64,000 nt of DNA from Gemmatimonadota bacterium (GTDB lineage: Bacteria; Gemmatimonadota; Gemmatimonadetes; Gemmatimonadales; GWC2-71-9): NCBI GenBank assembly GCA_016704275.1, contig JADJAK010000006.1, positions 1 to 64,000 of the forward strand, read 5' to 3'. Positions 16,426-29,233 of the stretch are shown in pieces; position 1 is the stretch's first letter; each line of letters begins with the position of its first letter. A program made the translations under genes and the position numbers. Under the pieces are notes generated by a model. It was given only the letters and a program-made list of their open reading frames with translations, was not told the DNA's origin and searched no databases.

Positions 16426-18932
16426 ATGCGACGCGCCCTGCTCCTGCTGGCACTGATCGCCCCGTTTCCGATGGCCGCCCAGGTCCTCGACCATCGCGCG
16501 CTGCTCACCCGCGAGACGTGGTGGGACAACAAGGACTGGGCCTGGTACGAATCGCACATCCCGTTCTTTGACTCGCCCGACAAGGAGATCAACAGCACCT
16601 ACTACTACCGGTGGGAGCTGGTGACGAAGCACCTCACGTACGGCAGCCCCGAGAGCGGCTACACCTTCAGCGAGTTCATCGACCGGCCCTTCTGGTCGGG
16701 GGCGTTCGGCGCCATCTCCTGCCCGCTGGGGCACCAGCTCTATGAGGTGCGCTGGCTGCGCGACGGCGTGATCACCCGGGACTTTGCGAAGTACTGGTTC
16801 GAGACGCCAGGGGCAGAACCGCGGAGCTACAGCAACTGGTACGGCGACGCGATCTTCGCGACGTACATGGTCAACAACGACACGTCGTTCCTCAGGCGCA
16901 TGCTGCCGCACATGGAGACGCAGTACAACGGCTGGGTCGCCGAGCGCTGGGACAGCACCGCGAAGATGTTCCACTGGGACGGCATGCACGACGGGATGGA
17001 GACCAACATCAACTCGCGGCAGACCGTGGATGAGTTTGCCGGCGCCGATGGCTACCGCCCCACCATCAACGCCTACCTCTACGCCGACGAGCTCGCGATC
17101 TCCAAGGCCGCCGCCATCCTGGGGCAGCCGGCCAAGGCGCGCCTCTTCGCGGCGAAGGCCGCCGACCTCAAGCAGCGCGTGCAGCAGCAGCTCTGGGACC
17201 CGAAGCGCGAGTTCTTCTTCCACCAGAACCGAACCGATGAGAAGGACGGCATCAAGGCGGGGTCGCTCACCTACCAGACCGGGAAGTACGCGGGGAACCC
17301 GCACGGTCGCGAGCAGATCGGCTACGTGCCGTGGCAATTCAACTTGCCCGACAACGGCTACGAGGCGGCGTGGAAGTTCCTGATGGACACGGCGTACTTC
17401 GCCGCGCCGTTCGGGCCGCTGACGGTCGAGCGCCACGACCCGCTCTTCCTGATCTCGAAGACGTGCTGCGTCTGGAGCGGCAACGCCTGGCCGTACGCCA
17501 CCACGCAGACGCTCGTGGCGATGGCGAATCTGCTCAACAACTACAAGCAGAATGTGGTGTCCAAGTCGGACTACTACTCGCTCCTCCGCACCTACACCCT
17601 CAGCCAGCGGAAGGACGGGAAGCCGTACATCGCCGAGGCGGCGAACCCTGACAACGGCTCGTTCGCGGGCCATGACTCGCCGTACCACTCGGAGCACTAC
17701 TTCCATTCGGGCTACACCGACCTGATCATCACCGGCCTCGTCGGGCTCCGGCCGCGCGCCGACGACTCGCTCGAGGTGGCGCCGCTGGCCCCCGAGTCGT
17801 GGGCCTACTTTGCGCTCGACAACATCAGCTACCACGGCCACGATGTGGCGATCATGTGGGACAAGGACGGCACGCGCTACAAGCGGGGCGCCGGGCTGAC
17901 GCTCCTGGTCGACGGCAAGGTCGTGGCGCGCAGTCCGCGGTTGGCGCGGACCGTGGCGAAGTTGCCGAGGCTGGCGTTCGAGCGCGCCAGCATCGGCGCA
18001 CGCAACGTCGCGGTCAACAACGGCCATCGCGCCTACCCGCTGATCACCACGTCGTACTCGGCGCCGGGCACGTCGCCGCACTGGCTCAACGACGGGCAGA
18101 TCTGGTATCACCAGGCGCCGCCGAACCGGTGGACCACGGCCGGGTCGCCGAACGCCACCGACTGGGTCATCGTCGACTTCGGCGAGCCGCGTCGCGTGCA
18201 GGAGCTGGTGCTCTACTTCCTCGACGACTCGGTGGGGGCCAAGCCGCCGGCGTCGTACAAGATCGAGGCGTGGCAGAACGGCGCGTGGGGGCCGGTGGCG
18301 ATGCCACGCATCTTCGTCCCGCCCACGGGGCGACAGGCCAACCGCATCCGGCTGATCAACACCACCACCGCGAAGCTGCGCGTCACCTTCACGCCTCGGA
18401 AGGGAGCGTCTGTCGGGCTGGCGGAGATACAGGCGCTCGGAGTCGGACCGGAGTTTGGCATTGGCCAAGCGCCGAAGGAGCCGCCGAAGACGCCATCGCC
18501 GAACCTCGCCTGGGGCGCGGCGGTCACTGCGTCGTTCACGTCGACCTTCGACAAGACGGGCGAGGTGAATGACATGGCGGTCGCCTTCACGCGGGCATCG
18601 CGCAATCGGTGGACAGCGTTCGGAAGTCCCAACGCGATGGATTGGGTCGAGCTCGACTTCCAGCGCGCCGCAAAGATCGGCTCGGTCGAGTTGTATCTCT
18701 GGGGTGACGACCGCGGCGTGAAGGCGCCGAAGCGCGTCACCATCCAGTATTGGGACGGCACCGACTGGCGCGACGCGATGGTGCACGCGCAGGTGCCCGC
18801 CGAACCGGCGGTGTCGATGGTCAACACGGTGACGATCATGCCGGTCACCACGAACAAGGTCCGCGTCCGCTTCACCCACAATCTTCCCGCTGTGAGCGGG
18901 ATGACCGAGATCCGCATCCTGGAGGCAGGGCA

Positions 18933-18936
<4 letters not shown>
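16426..18936 (+). CDS. Exported MGH1-like glycoside hydrolase with discoidin-type domains
   Basis: The 836-residue protein has a signal peptide (LLLLALIAPFPMAAQ) and an (alpha/alpha)6 barrel of the MGH1/GH63-like type. Landmarks are SYSNWYGDAIFATYM, MFHWDGMHDGMETNIN (an acidic active-site region), REQIGYVPWQFNLPDNGY and CCVWSGNAWPYATTQTL. Barrel residues run to about 530. Two C-terminal F5/8-type (discoidin-like) beta-sandwiches follow at about 545-670 and 690-830, each with NRWT and DWV-x-V/L-DF signatures, probably for carbohydrate binding. Such enzymes remove glucose, mannose or rhamnose units. The exact substrate is not evident. The stop overlaps the next start by four bases (ATGA), so it is the first gene of a three-gene operon. 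Confidence 0.88.
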
Positions 18937-22282
<3,346 letters not shown>

Positions 22283-22294
<12 letters not shown>

Positions 22295-22480
22295 TGATCG
22301 ATGATCGATGATCGATGATCGATGATCGATGATCGATGATCGATGATCGATGATCGATGATCGATGATCGATGATCGATGATCGATGATCGATGATCGAG
22401 AACAACGAAGCGCGGCTGGGCGGGTTTCACTCCGCTTCGCCGCGCTTCTGCTTTATCGATCATCGACCATCGATCATCGT
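22283..22480. repeat. Long ATGATCG heptamer array with inverted short arm
   Basis: About 16-17 nearly perfect ATGATCG units run from 22283 to 22399. After a 55-base spacer rich in GCG, complementary units follow at 22455-22480. This is the longest array in the window and lies between convergent galM and the SH3 gene. One unit at the left edge has a C-to-T change. Confidence 0.95.
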
Positions 22481-22483
22481 CGT

Positions 22484-23230
22484 CTACTGTCTCTCCGCCA
22501 CTCCCTGCCCATACACCCACCCCGTCAGCGAGTCCGACTTCACGCGGACCCAGCCACTCTGTGAGGCGAGGACGACGACGGTGGTCTGCGGCTTGATGAC
22601 GCCGAGGATGGCGGCGCCGGGCATCGGGGCGGTGCGGACGTTGACCCACTTCACCGAGACGAGGGCGGTCGACGGCGGCACGTCGATCAGCGGCGCTGAC
22701 GTGCGCACGACTTCGTTCACGGCGATGGTCGTGGGCGGCGCGTCGGCGACGGCCCGCTGCGTCTCCGTCTGCATCGCGGCGATCATGGTGCCGGACGGCG
22801 GTGGTGGCGGCGGCGCGGGGGTGGTGACGACCGGCGTGGTGATCGGTGTGGTGATCGGCGGAGTGATCGGCGCCGTTGGTGTGGCGGTCGGTACCTGCGC
22901 GGTGGCGGCGAGCTTCGCGGCGGCCTGGGCGGCGGGCCAGTTCTTCACGCCGACGACGGTGAAGAGGGCCACCGCAGCGACGGCGGCGATTCCGAGCATG
23001 ACACGGCGTGGCGAGTTGGCGGCCTCACGCGGTGCTGCGCAGTGCTGACAGGCGATGTCGGTCGGTGTATTCAGCGTGTGACAGCCCCGGCAGCCCCAGA
23101 ACTTGAGGAGTTGCCCACGATCATCGCGGTTGGGCATCGCTTCACTGCAGCGGGGACACCGGGTCGCAACCTCGAGCGCCGTGGCGCCGCAGGCTGTGCA
23201 CCGACGCCGATAGGCGGCGGAGGTAGACAT
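22484..23230 (-). CDS. Double zinc-ribbon, membrane-spanning SH3 domain protein
   Basis: The 248-residue protein begins with zinc knuckles (CTACG, CPRCSE, then CRGCH and CQHCAAP), forming two ribbons in residues 9-68. A single transmembrane segment follows (about 78-95, VMLGIAAVAAVALFTVVGV). Next comes a Pro/Thr-rich linker (115-150), and the C-terminal bacterial SH3 domain is at about 185-245 (VKWVNVRTAPMPGAAIL, then GWVRVKSDSLTGWVYG). The SH3 domain would be outside the membrane, and the zinc domain in the cytoplasm. A cell-wall sensing or anchoring role is an inference. The ATG at 23230 places the first knuckle at the N-terminus. It is convergent with galM. Confidence 0.85.
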   Translation of the reverse strand: MSTSAAYRRRCTACGATALEVATRCPRCSEAMPNRDDRGQLLKFWGCRGCHTLNTPTDIACQHCAAPREAANSPRRVMLGIAAVAAVALFTVVGVKNWPAAQAAAKLAATAQVPTATPTAPITPPITTPITTPVVTTPAPPPPPPSGTMIAAMQTETQRAVADAPPTTIAVNEVVRTSAPLIDVPPSTALVSVKWVNVRTAPMPGAAILGVIKPQTTVVVLASQSGWVRVKSDSLTGWVYGQGVAERQ

Positions 23231-23744
23231 AATCCAGACACTCGTCGAATTGTTGGGGCGTGCTTCGGACCCTAGGCTACCGTCCGGTTCACCACTCCGC
23301 AAGGCAAGGACGATACCAAACTGGTCACGGGGGATATCCGACGCCGTGGCAAGGGGTTCCGAGGGGGGGGCACGGCGGCGGGGCCCCGGGGAGATGCCCC
23401 CAGCCGCGCATGTCAATGCGCGGCGCCGGCGCAGCCGGCGTGCGGTGGATGCGGTTCGGGGCCCCGATGCACGGCGGGCCCGGCCTGGGGGCTCCGGTCT
23501 CGCGTGTTCCAAGCGTCTTCGCCGCGGCGCCCCCTATACAGCATGCCGGGGGCGCCGCAATCGGCACGTCCGGCGGAGGAGGGGGCTCGACGACACGGAA
23601 CCCGCTCGCCCGGCCCCCCAGCGCCGGGCCCGCTTCAGACCAGGGGTGATGTTGAGGGGCGCGCGGGGTCGCTTCTCGCTTCTCGCTTCTCGCTTCTCGC
23701 TTCTCGAAACGAAAACGGCACCCCCCGAGAGGAGTGCCGTTCAG
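23231..23744. other. Intergenic region without a supported gene
   Basis: About 500 bases separate the SH3 gene from the tRNA. They contain a short G run near 23363, Gly/Arg- and Pro-rich frames, and a GCTTCTC array. The frames are low-complexity and mutually antisense, so none is called. Confidence 0.5.
23671..23706. repeat. GCTTCTC heptamer array
   Basis: Five consecutive GCTTCTC units lie 38 bases from the 3' end of the tRNA gene. The same unit occurs three times at 12360-12382. Confidence 0.92.
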
Positions 23745-23817
23745 TGGCCAGAGAGGGAATTGAACCCCCGACACCGTGATTTTCAGTCACGTGCTCTACC
23801 AACTGAGCTACCTGGCC
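23745..23817 (-). tRNA. tRNA-Phe (GAA)
   Basis: On the minus strand the sequence folds into a full cloverleaf. The acceptor is GGCCAGG pairing with TCTGGCC (one G-T pair), and the D arm is GCTCAGTTGGTAGAGC. The anticodon stem is CGTGA/TCACG with loop CTGAAAA, giving anticodon GAA. The T arm contains GGTTCAATTCC. The discriminator base is A, and no CCA is encoded. Length is 73 bases. Confidence 0.97.
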
Positions 23818-23873
23818 GGACCGGGGCGGAAAGTAGCATCCGGTGGGGTCCGGGGGAAGATGCTGTGCCCGGA

Positions 23874-23922
23874 TAGGTCCTTCGACTGCGCCCGCTTCGC
23901 GGGCTCCGCTCAGGATGACAAC
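23874..23922. repeat. CCTGAGCGAAG-type repeat
   Basis: One copy with the inner hairpin GCCCGC-ttc-GCGGGC, between the tRNA gene and the CoA-transferase gene. Confidence 0.9.
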
Positions 23923-23937
23923 CCGCCGGAGCCCCGT

Positions 23938-25224
23938 CTACCCCGCCACCCTACTCCGGTGCGCCGCCAGCAACTCCCCCCGGAAATCTGGGTGGGCAAT
24001 GGAAATCAGCAGCTCCCCCCGCTCCCGGAGGGTCTTGCCGTGGAGGTTCACGGCCCCGAACTCGGTCACGACCCAGTGGACGTGCCCCCGGGTCGTGACC
24101 ACCCCGGCCCCCGGGCTCAGCTCGGCCGCAATCCGCGAGACCGTCCCGCCGGCTGCCGTCGCTGGCAGGGCGATGATCGCCTTGCCCTTCGGCGCCCGGG
24201 CCGCCCCCCGGATGAAGTCCATCTGCCCGCCGATCCCCGAGTAGATCCGGTGCCCCATCGAGTCGGCGTTCACCTGACCGGTCAGGTCGACCTGGATCGC
24301 CGAGTTGATGGCGGTCATCCCCGGCATCTTGCAGATCAACTGGGTGTCGTTGGTCCAGTCGCAGCCGTGGAAGTGGACCAGCGGATTGTCGTTGATGAAA
24401 TCGAAGAGCCGGCGCGTGCCGGTGACGAACGAGGTCGAGATCCGGCCGGTCTGCGTCGGCTTGAAGCGATTGGTGATCACGCCGGCCTCGACCAGGTCGA
24501 CCAGCCGATCGGAGAACATCTCCGTGTGCACGCCGAGATCGTGCTTGCCGAAGAGCCGTGCGAGCACCGCGTCGGGGATCGCGCCGATCCCCATCTGCAG
24601 TGTGGCGCCATCACCGACGAGGTCGGCGATCAATTCGCCGATCTGCGCCGTGACCGGATTCTCCATGTCGGGAGCGTGCTCGTGCAGCGGCCGATCGGTG
24701 ATCGTGAATGCACTCAGGCGCGACAGCGGCACCAGCGCGTTGCCGTGCGTCCGCGGCATCTGCCGATTGATCTCGGCGATCACGATCCGCGCCGAATCGA
24801 CCGCGGCACGCGCGGTGTCGACCGACGGCCCCAACGTACAGAAGCCGTGCGCATCGGGCGGTGAGAGCTGCACCATCGCCACATCAAGCCGCACGTCACC
24901 GCTGGTGAAGAGCGACGGAATATCGGAAAGGAAGATCGGCACGAAGTCGGCGCGCCCGGCGGCCACCGGCTCGCGACACGCCGCGCCAGTGAAGAGCGAC
25001 ACCGAACGGAACTGCTCGGCGTACTGCGGCGCGAGGAACGGCAGCGGCCCCGCGAGATGCAGGTGCCACAGCTTCACGCCAGCAAGGTCACCACGCGCCG
25101 TCATCGCCTGCACCAGCGCCGTCGGCGTCGCCGAGGCGCCGTGCAGGAAGACGTTGCTATGACTGGACAGTTGCCGGACCACTTCGTCCGCCGAGACGGC
25201 GCGTGCTTCCCACCCTGAATTCAC
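23938..25224 (-). CDS. Acetyl-CoA hydrolase/transferase (4-hydroxybutyrate CoA-transferase type)
   Basis: The 428-residue protein fits the class-I CoA transferase family that includes 4-hydroxybutyrate and acetate:succinyl CoA transferases. Landmarks are LSPPDAHGFCTLGPSVD near residue 130, the LQMGIGAIPDAVLARL motif near 210, DLVEAGVITN, and the TEFGAVNLHGKTLRERGE block near 392. It ends with LISIAHPDFRGELLAAHR. It moves CoA between short acyl groups in the cytoplasm. It starts with GTG at 25224, preceded by GGAGTG. The next gene upstream on the same strand (Lrp-type domain) is separated by a heptamer hairpin. Confidence 0.92.
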   Translation of the reverse strand: MNSGWEARAVSADEVVRQLSSHSNVFLHGASATPTALVQAMTARGDLAGVKLWHLHLAGPLPFLAPQYAEQFRSVSLFTGAACREPVAAGRADFVPIFLSDIPSLFTSGDVRLDVAMVQLSPPDAHGFCTLGPSVDTARAAVDSARIVIAEINRQMPRTHGNALVPLSRLSAFTITDRPLHEHAPDMENPVTAQIGELIADLVGDGATLQMGIGAIPDAVLARLFGKHDLGVHTEMFSDRLVDLVEAGVITNRFKPTQTGRISTSFVTGTRRLFDFINDNPLVHFHGCDWTNDTQLICKMPGMTAINSAIQVDLTGQVNADSMGHRIYSGIGGQMDFIRGAARAPKGKAIIALPATAAGGTVSRIAAELSPGAGVVTTRGHVHWVVTEFGAVNLHGKTLRERGELLISIAHPDFRGELLAAHRSRVAG

Positions 25225-25239
25225 GACACACTCCGTAAC

Positions 25240-25272
25240 GATGATCGATCATCGATCATCGATGATCGATGG
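25240..25272. repeat. Short ATGATCG inverted heptamer hairpin
   Basis: ATGATCG units followed at once by complementary units form a compact hairpin between the stop of the Lrp-type gene and the start of the CoA-transferase gene. Confidence 0.88.
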
Positions 25273-25273
25273 A

Positions 25274-25555
25274 TCAATCTCCGGCTCCCAACGAGAATCC
25301 GGCTTCAATGTCCTTGCGCGAATAGGCGCGGAACGCGATCAGCGTCTCGGTCTCCTTGATCCCGCTGAGCCGCACCATCCGGTCGGTGACCAGGTCGGCG
25401 AGGTCCTCGTTCGCCTGCACGCGGACGATCGCGACGAGGTCGAACTTCCCCGCGACGGAAAAGACATCACTCACTTCAGGCATCGCCGCGAGTTGCTCGG
25501 CGACCTCCTTGATGTGTTCCCGGGCAACAGTGAAGAGAATGACGGCAGTGACCAC
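25274..25555 (-). CDS. Stand-alone Lrp/AsnC ligand-binding domain protein
   Basis: The 93-residue protein is a RAM (regulation of amino acid metabolism) domain without the usual DNA-binding part. It reads TAVILFTVAREHIKEVAEQL, EVSDVFSVAGKFDLVAIVRV, then LVTDRMVRLSGIKETETLIA. Such stand-alone domains form alpha-beta oligomers that bind amino acids or modulate full-length Lrp proteins. It lies upstream of the CoA-transferase on the same strand and might be cotranscribed if the hairpin repeat does not terminate transcription. Confidence 0.9.
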   Translation of the reverse strand: MVTAVILFTVAREHIKEVAEQLAAMPEVSDVFSVAGKFDLVAIVRVQANEDLADLVTDRMVRLSGIKETETLIAFRAYSRKDIEAGFSLGAGD

Positions 25556-25601
25556 GGCGCGGCTCCGGTGAGGGACGCCGGAAATCTAGCGCCGTCGACG
25601 C

Positions 25602-26117
25602 TCAATGCTTTCGGCGATAATCTCCCACGAAGCCCACGGACCAACTCTTCCCGTCGGTCGAATTCTCGAAGATCTGCCGCACCACGCCGCCCGGGCGGAT
25701 CAGCCAGCGACCGCGCGCCCAGCGTCCCTGCGGGCCGGGACCGGGGCCGGCCGTGGTCATCTCCATCGCGCCGTCGACGACGTTGCCGATGAAGGTCACG
25801 CTCGGCGTCGCGCCGGCGACCCAGACCTGGTGCCACTGCTTGTCGGTGGTCTCGAACCAGTTCAGCGAGGTGCCCGGCGGCCCCTGCTTCGGGCGCCAGA
25901 CCTCGAGCACTGCGCAGCCGTCGGCCAGCTTGGTGATCGAGCTCTCGGCAATGTCCTTGCCGGCGGTGTCGGCCACGACCCACTCGCCCACCCAGTAGTC
26001 GAAGGCGGCGTGATTCGGGGTCGTGCAGGTCGGGGGCATCTTGGGTTGCGGCTGGGGTTGTTGCGCGGCGAGGGTCGCCGGGAGGAGTGCCAGCAGGGGG
26101 AGGAGTTGGTAGCGCAC
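25602..26117 (-). CDS. Exported DUF1579-like protein
   Basis: The 171-residue protein has a signal peptide ending LPATLAAQ, a short Gln/Pro stretch, and a body beginning HAAFDYWVGEWVV. That motif is typical of DUF1579-like and lipocalin-type families with a W-x-G-x-W signature. Further features are GCAVLEVWR, WHQVWVAGATPSVTFIGN and QIFENSTDGKSWSVGF. A ligand-binding barrel in the periplasm is likely. The ligand is unknown. It starts with GTG at 26117, and a TAGCCT -10-like site lies about 35 bases upstream. Confidence 0.78.
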   Translation of the reverse strand: MRYQLLPLLALLPATLAAQQPQPQPKMPPTCTTPNHAAFDYWVGEWVVADTAGKDIAESSITKLADGCAVLEVWRPKQGPPGTSLNWFETTDKQWHQVWVAGATPSVTFIGNVVDGAMEMTTAGPGPGPQGRWARGRWLIRPGGVVRQIFENSTDGKSWSVGFVGDYRRKH

Positions 26118-26195
26118 GGGACACTCGTGGTCGGAGGGGGACCGAAGGCTACCCTCGCGGGCGCCGCCGTTCCTCTCCTCAGAGTCAGCGTGCGG

Positions 26196-26699
26196 TCAGA
26201 AGAGTGCGGTCAGCCCCAAGGCGCCGACACTCGCGCCGTTTCCGCTGCTCAGGCGACGATGGAAGTCGACCTGGCCGAGGTGATAGGCGAGGTGGGTGGC
26301 GAGATGCACCAGGAAGCGGCCGGTGGGGATCACCTGCCCCTGCGTCGGATCGGAAAAGGGGAGCGGCAGCGGATACGGCACGTCGACAAAGGCGGGATCG
26401 AGCGCAGCGAGGGTCGCATCGACTTCGGTCCGCGTCGTGGTGATCAGCGTGAACAACTCTTCGCGAGGGACATCGCGGGTGGAGAACTCGCGCTCCCGAT
26501 CGCGGACGTAGCCGGTGTCACCCAACGTGGCGCCGATGAAGTGGCGGAGGTTGCCCGCGAGATGCAGCGTGAGCGTGCCGGCGCTGTTCGGTGCGCCGGC
26601 CGGGAGCGCCCACACGGCGGCATCATCGGGATAGGCGGCGAGTTCGGCCGCCAAGCTGTCGAGATCGCGGCGCAGGCAGCGCCGAATGGCATCGATCAT
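26196..26699 (-). CDS. DinB family protein (second of a tandem pair)
   Basis: The protein of about 167 residues is a DinB/YfiT-like four-helix bundle. The first metal histidine is in LTLHLAGNLRHFIG near residue 47, and the second and third are in HLATHLAYHLGQVDFHRR near 130. The family includes thiol transferases that use bacillithiol or mycothiol and many uncharacterised members. The start (ATG at 26699, or GTG at 26702) overlaps the stop of the upstream DinB gene, so the pair is translationally coupled. Confidence 0.88.
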   Translation of the reverse strand: MIDAIRRCLRRDLDSLAAELAAYPDDAAVWALPAGAPNSAGTLTLHLAGNLRHFIGATLGDTGYVRDREREFSTRDVPREELFTLITTTRTEVDATLAALDPAFVDVPYPLPLPFSDPTQGQVIPTGRFLVHLATHLAYHLGQVDFHRRLSSGNGASVGALGLTALF

Positions 26700-27262
26700 C
26701 ACGCGGACACCCTCGCGCCGAGCCGCTCGCGGGCCTTGTTGGCTTGCCAGATGTGACGGCGCGCGTGCGCCGCCCCGATGTGCAGCGCGGAGAAGAAGGA
26801 GTAGTGCAACCGCGAGTCGAACGGCGACACCAACTCGACGCGGGTCAAGTCGACGCCGTCGCCCAACCGGATCATCGCCAGCAGCGCCTCCTGCGAGCGA
26901 TCATACTCGGCGAGCGTCTCCGCCTTCGACATCGCCTCGTCGGGGACGAACGCCGCGGTAGTCGGATACTTCTGGCGCGCGGGCGGCTCGAGCGCCCGAC
27001 AGAGCATCCACGCGAGGAACGAGCGCCGCATCGTGGCGGGAGCACGACGTGCACGCGATTCCGGTCGCTGCAACTGGTCGCGCATCGCGGGCAGGAAGGC
27101 TTCGGTGGTCAGCGTCAGGTGCCCGATGCACTCGCTCATCGACCACGAGGTCGGCGCGGGTCGGGTCACCCAGGTGCTCTCGTCGACCGACGCAGCGAGA
27201 CGATGGATCTCCGCCTGCGCGGCGAGGAGTTGGTTGGTGACGATGGTGAGATCTGGATGCAT
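26699..27262 (-). CDS. DinB family protein (first of a tandem pair)
   Basis: The 187-residue protein has the DinB_2 pattern: SWSMSECIGHLTLTTEAFL near residue 41 with the first histidine, and FFSALHIGAAHARRHIWQANK near 150 with the others. It differs clearly from its downstream neighbour, so the pair is not a recent duplication. I chose the ATG at 27262; the longer frame reads heptamer-repeat DNA. A TACTTT hexamer lies five bases before this ATG. Confidence 0.88.
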   Translation of the reverse strand: MHPDLTIVTNQLLAAQAEIHRLAASVDESTWVTRPAPTSWSMSECIGHLTLTTEAFLPAMRDQLQRPESRARRAPATMRRSFLAWMLCRALEPPARQKYPTTAAFVPDEAMSKAETLAEYDRSQEALLAMIRLGDGVDLTRVELVSPFDSRLHYSFFSALHIGAAHARRHIWQANKARERLGARVSA

Positions 27263-27267
27263 CGGAG

Positions 27268-27273
27268 AAAGTA
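27268..27273 (-). promoter_or_regulatory. Candidate -10 (TACTTT) of a leaderless start
   Basis: On the minus strand TACTTT precedes the DinB start ATG by five bases. It overlaps the edge of the GTGACCA heptamer hairpin, so the repeat may supply part of the promoter. Confidence 0.4.
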
Positions 27274-27334
27274 ACCAGTGACCCGTGACCAGTGACCCGG
27301 ACCCCCTGGTCACTGGTTACTGGTGACAGGTCAC
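27271..27334. repeat. GTGACCA-type inverted heptamer hairpin
   Basis: The left arm has GTAACCAGTGACCCGTGACC-type units. The right arm has the complementary GGTCACTGGTTACTGGTGAC units, around a GACCCGGACCCCCTGG centre. It lies between the DinB pair and the next upstream gene. Confidence 0.9.
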
Positions 27335-27341
27335 CGTGTCC

Positions 27342-27950
27342 TCACATCGTCGGCGTCAACATGATGTGCGCCTTCGGCGTGCCGGGGAACATCAGCCACG
27401 GCATGCCAGGCGCGCCCTTCGACGGGATGCCGGTGCTCGCCGGCGTCGCGAACGGCATGTAGATCACGTACAGGGCGCGGACTTCCTTGGTGTAGGTGCC
27501 GGCCGCCGCGTCGACGCCGCTGTGCGGCCCGAAGAGCTGCCAGAGCGCGCCGGCCTTCGGCATCGGCAACTTGCCGCTCTTCACTTCCTTAAAGCGCACC
27601 GAGTCGACCTCGCCGCCCTTCACGCCCTTGGCGCGGAGCGCGCGGCCGCGCGCCATGAACGGCTCGAGCGCCTTCTGATAGCAGGCGCCATGGTAATCGG
27701 CATCCTTCGGGTCGTCGGCGAGACAGAGCATCCCGCCGGTTCCCTTGCGCAGCGACACCAACTCGCCGGCCGCGTTGTAGCCGAGGACCGAGGCATCGGC
27801 GCGGAACTCCGTGGGCAGCGGCAGCACGGCCTTGGCGATCTGCTCCGCCGCGGGCGGGATCACGACCGGCGCGGCGGGGGCCGCCGGGGTCTGGGCGGCG
27901 AGCGGAAGGGCCAGCATCGGGAGCAGCAGGAGAGCGGACGCGCGCATCAC
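27342..27950 (-). CDS. Exported hypothetical protein
   Basis: The 202-residue protein has a signal peptide (ALLLLPMLALPLAAQ) and is not recognised. It contains two cysteines in GGMLCLADDPKDADYHGACY (residues about 83-102) that could form a disulphide. It ends with a hydrophobic PWLMFPGTPKAHIMLTP stretch. The sequence HIML near the end and several Met-Pro pairs give no family match. The start is GTG at 27950 or ATG one codon later. Confidence 0.7.
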   Translation of the reverse strand: MMRASALLLLPMLALPLAAQTPAAPAAPVVIPPAAEQIAKAVLPLPTEFRADASVLGYNAAGELVSLRKGTGGMLCLADDPKDADYHGACYQKALEPFMARGRALRAKGVKGGEVDSVRFKEVKSGKLPMPKAGALWQLFGPHSGVDAAAGTYTKEVRALYVIYMPFATPASTGIPSKGAPGMPWLMFPGTPKAHIMLTPTM

Positions 27951-28026
27951 GGCCTCGGGAGCATGGGGGTTGGGTGCAGCAATGTCGGGAAAGATAGGGC
28001 GAGTGCCGTCCAGCGCGCGCGGGTGG

Positions 28027-28338
28027 TCAGCGCAGCGAGGCGCGGGGGCCGAGTCGTTCGCGCCAGGGGCGCAGATTGGCGGCGGGATGGCGGGGCGTCA
28101 GGACGATTTCCTGCCGCACGACGGCGCCGCGGCTGAGGTGCAGCTCCTCGCTCTCTTCCCACTTGTAGCCGGCCGCCTGGACCTGCAACCGGAATCGCCT
28201 GGGAGGGAGGTGCAATGCGAATTCCCCGCCCACGCCCGTGACCGTCCCCACCCCGGTGGGGAGGAGGACCACCAGGGCGCTGCGGACGGGGGAGCCACTC
28301 GGGTCGCGGACGACACCGAAGAGGCGGCAACTCGACAT
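28027..28338 (-). CDS. Small carboxypeptidase-regulatory-like (CarbopepD_reg) domain protein
   Basis: The 103-residue protein is one beta-sandwich of the carboxypeptidase-regulatory/TonB-plug-associated type: LFGVVRDPSGSPVRSALVVL, GTVTGVGGEFALHLPPRRFRLQV, QAAGYKW. These domains usually form the N-terminal part of larger surface proteins; here it stands alone without a signal peptide. I chose the ATG at 28338 at the domain edge. The C-terminal 30 residues are basic and probably unstructured. Confidence 0.72.
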   Translation of the reverse strand: MSSCRLFGVVRDPSGSPVRSALVVLLPTGVGTVTGVGGEFALHLPPRRFRLQVQAAGYKWEESEELHLSRGAVVRQEIVLTPRHPAANLRPWRERLGPRASLR

Positions 28339-28420
28339 CGGGATCCTCGGGAACGGGGCGGAGAGTGTACCGCCCGGGGCCCAAAGCCGCAATCTCAACG
28401 GCGCGCGAGGATCACAATGG

Positions 28421-28505
28421 GTAGGGGCGCAGCATGCTGCGCCCGGGCCCGCGTCGGGGAGATCGCCCCGGAGGCGAGAAGGGCGCGGCAGGCCGCGCCC
28501 CTACA
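28421..28505. repeat. Two GC palindromes with different arm bases
   Basis: GGGCGCAGCATGCTGCGCCC with a GTAG flank is at 28421-28444. GGGCGCGGCAGGCCGCGCCC with CTAC is at 28481-28505. The neighbouring copies differ in the arm bases yet both stay self-complementary. Confidence 0.9.
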
Positions 28506-28521
28506 TCCGGGATCTGCCCGA

Positions 28522-29133
28522 TTAGGGCAGTTCCGTCGCCTTGGCGATGATGGTGCCCACCAGGCCGTACCCCTTCGCTTCCTCGGCGCCGAGCCAGAAG
28601 TTGCGGTGGGTGTCGTCCTCGATCCGGGAGACCGGCTGCCCGGTCTCGCGGGCGAAGATCAGGTTCAGGCGCTCCCGCATCTTGACGATCTCGCGCGCCT
28701 CGATGGCGATGTCCGAGGCGGTGCCGCCCGCGCCGCCGGCCGGCTGGTGCAGCAGGAAGCGGGTGTTGGGGAGGCAGTAGCGCTGGCCCACCGGGACCGA
28801 GACGAAGATCAGGGCGCCGGCGCTGGCCACCCAGCCGGTCCCGACGATCCGGACCTGCGGGGTCACGAAGCGGATCATGTCGTGGATGGTGTCGCCCGCC
28901 TCGACGTGGCCACCCTGCGAATTGATATAGATCGTGATCGGCTCGGTGGCCGAGGCGGCGGAGAGCGCCAGCAGCTCGGCCATCACGCGGGCGGCCAGCT
29001 TCTGCGTGATCTCGCCCGAAATGATGATGGTCCGGGCATCGAAGAGGCGCTGGGCGATCGGCGCGCTCGCGGCGGCCGCCGCTTCCGGCGTCTCGGGGGT
29101 CTCGGGGGTCTCGGTATCGGCCATGGGGTTCAC
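28522..29133 (-). CDS. ClpP-like serine peptidase
   Basis: The 203-residue protein has the ClpP fold with the full triad. The serine is in [11 protein letters not shown] near residue 104, the histidine in [10 protein letters not shown] near 129, and the aspartate in [11 protein letters not shown] near 179. The first 28 residues are a Thr/Pro/Glu-rich tail, longer than a usual ClpP propeptide. ClpP proteins form tetradecamers with Clp ATPases. This copy is divergent ([13 protein letters not shown] instead of NSPGG-x-V-x-x-G), so it may be a specialised paralogue. It starts with GTG at 29133; the ATG at 29124 is an alternative with a TACCAT hexamer upstream. No clpX is next to it. Confidence 0.88.
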   Translation of the reverse strand: MNPMADTETPETPETPEAAAAASAPIAQRLFDARTIIISGEITQKLAARVMAELLALSAASATEPITIYINSQGGHVEAGDTIHDMIRFVTPQVRIVGTGWVASAGALIFVSVPVGQRYCLPNTRFLLHQPAGGAGGTASDIAIEAREIVKMRERLNLIFARETGQPVSRIEDDTHRNFWLGAEEAKGYGLVGTIIAKATELP

Positions 29134-29233
29134 ATCATGGTAGAGGTGCTGCCGGGCAGGGTGGGACGCACCCCGCAGAATCGCTGAACCCTAGCCGCGT
29201 CGCGGCGCGGGCGGCAGGGGCGCGGGGGAGGCA

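Noticed and set aside
23250..23876. Plus-strand frames before the tRNA (up to 208 codons)
   Set aside because: They cross a G run and the GCTTCTC array, read through the tRNA on the opposite strand, and have no recognisable domain.
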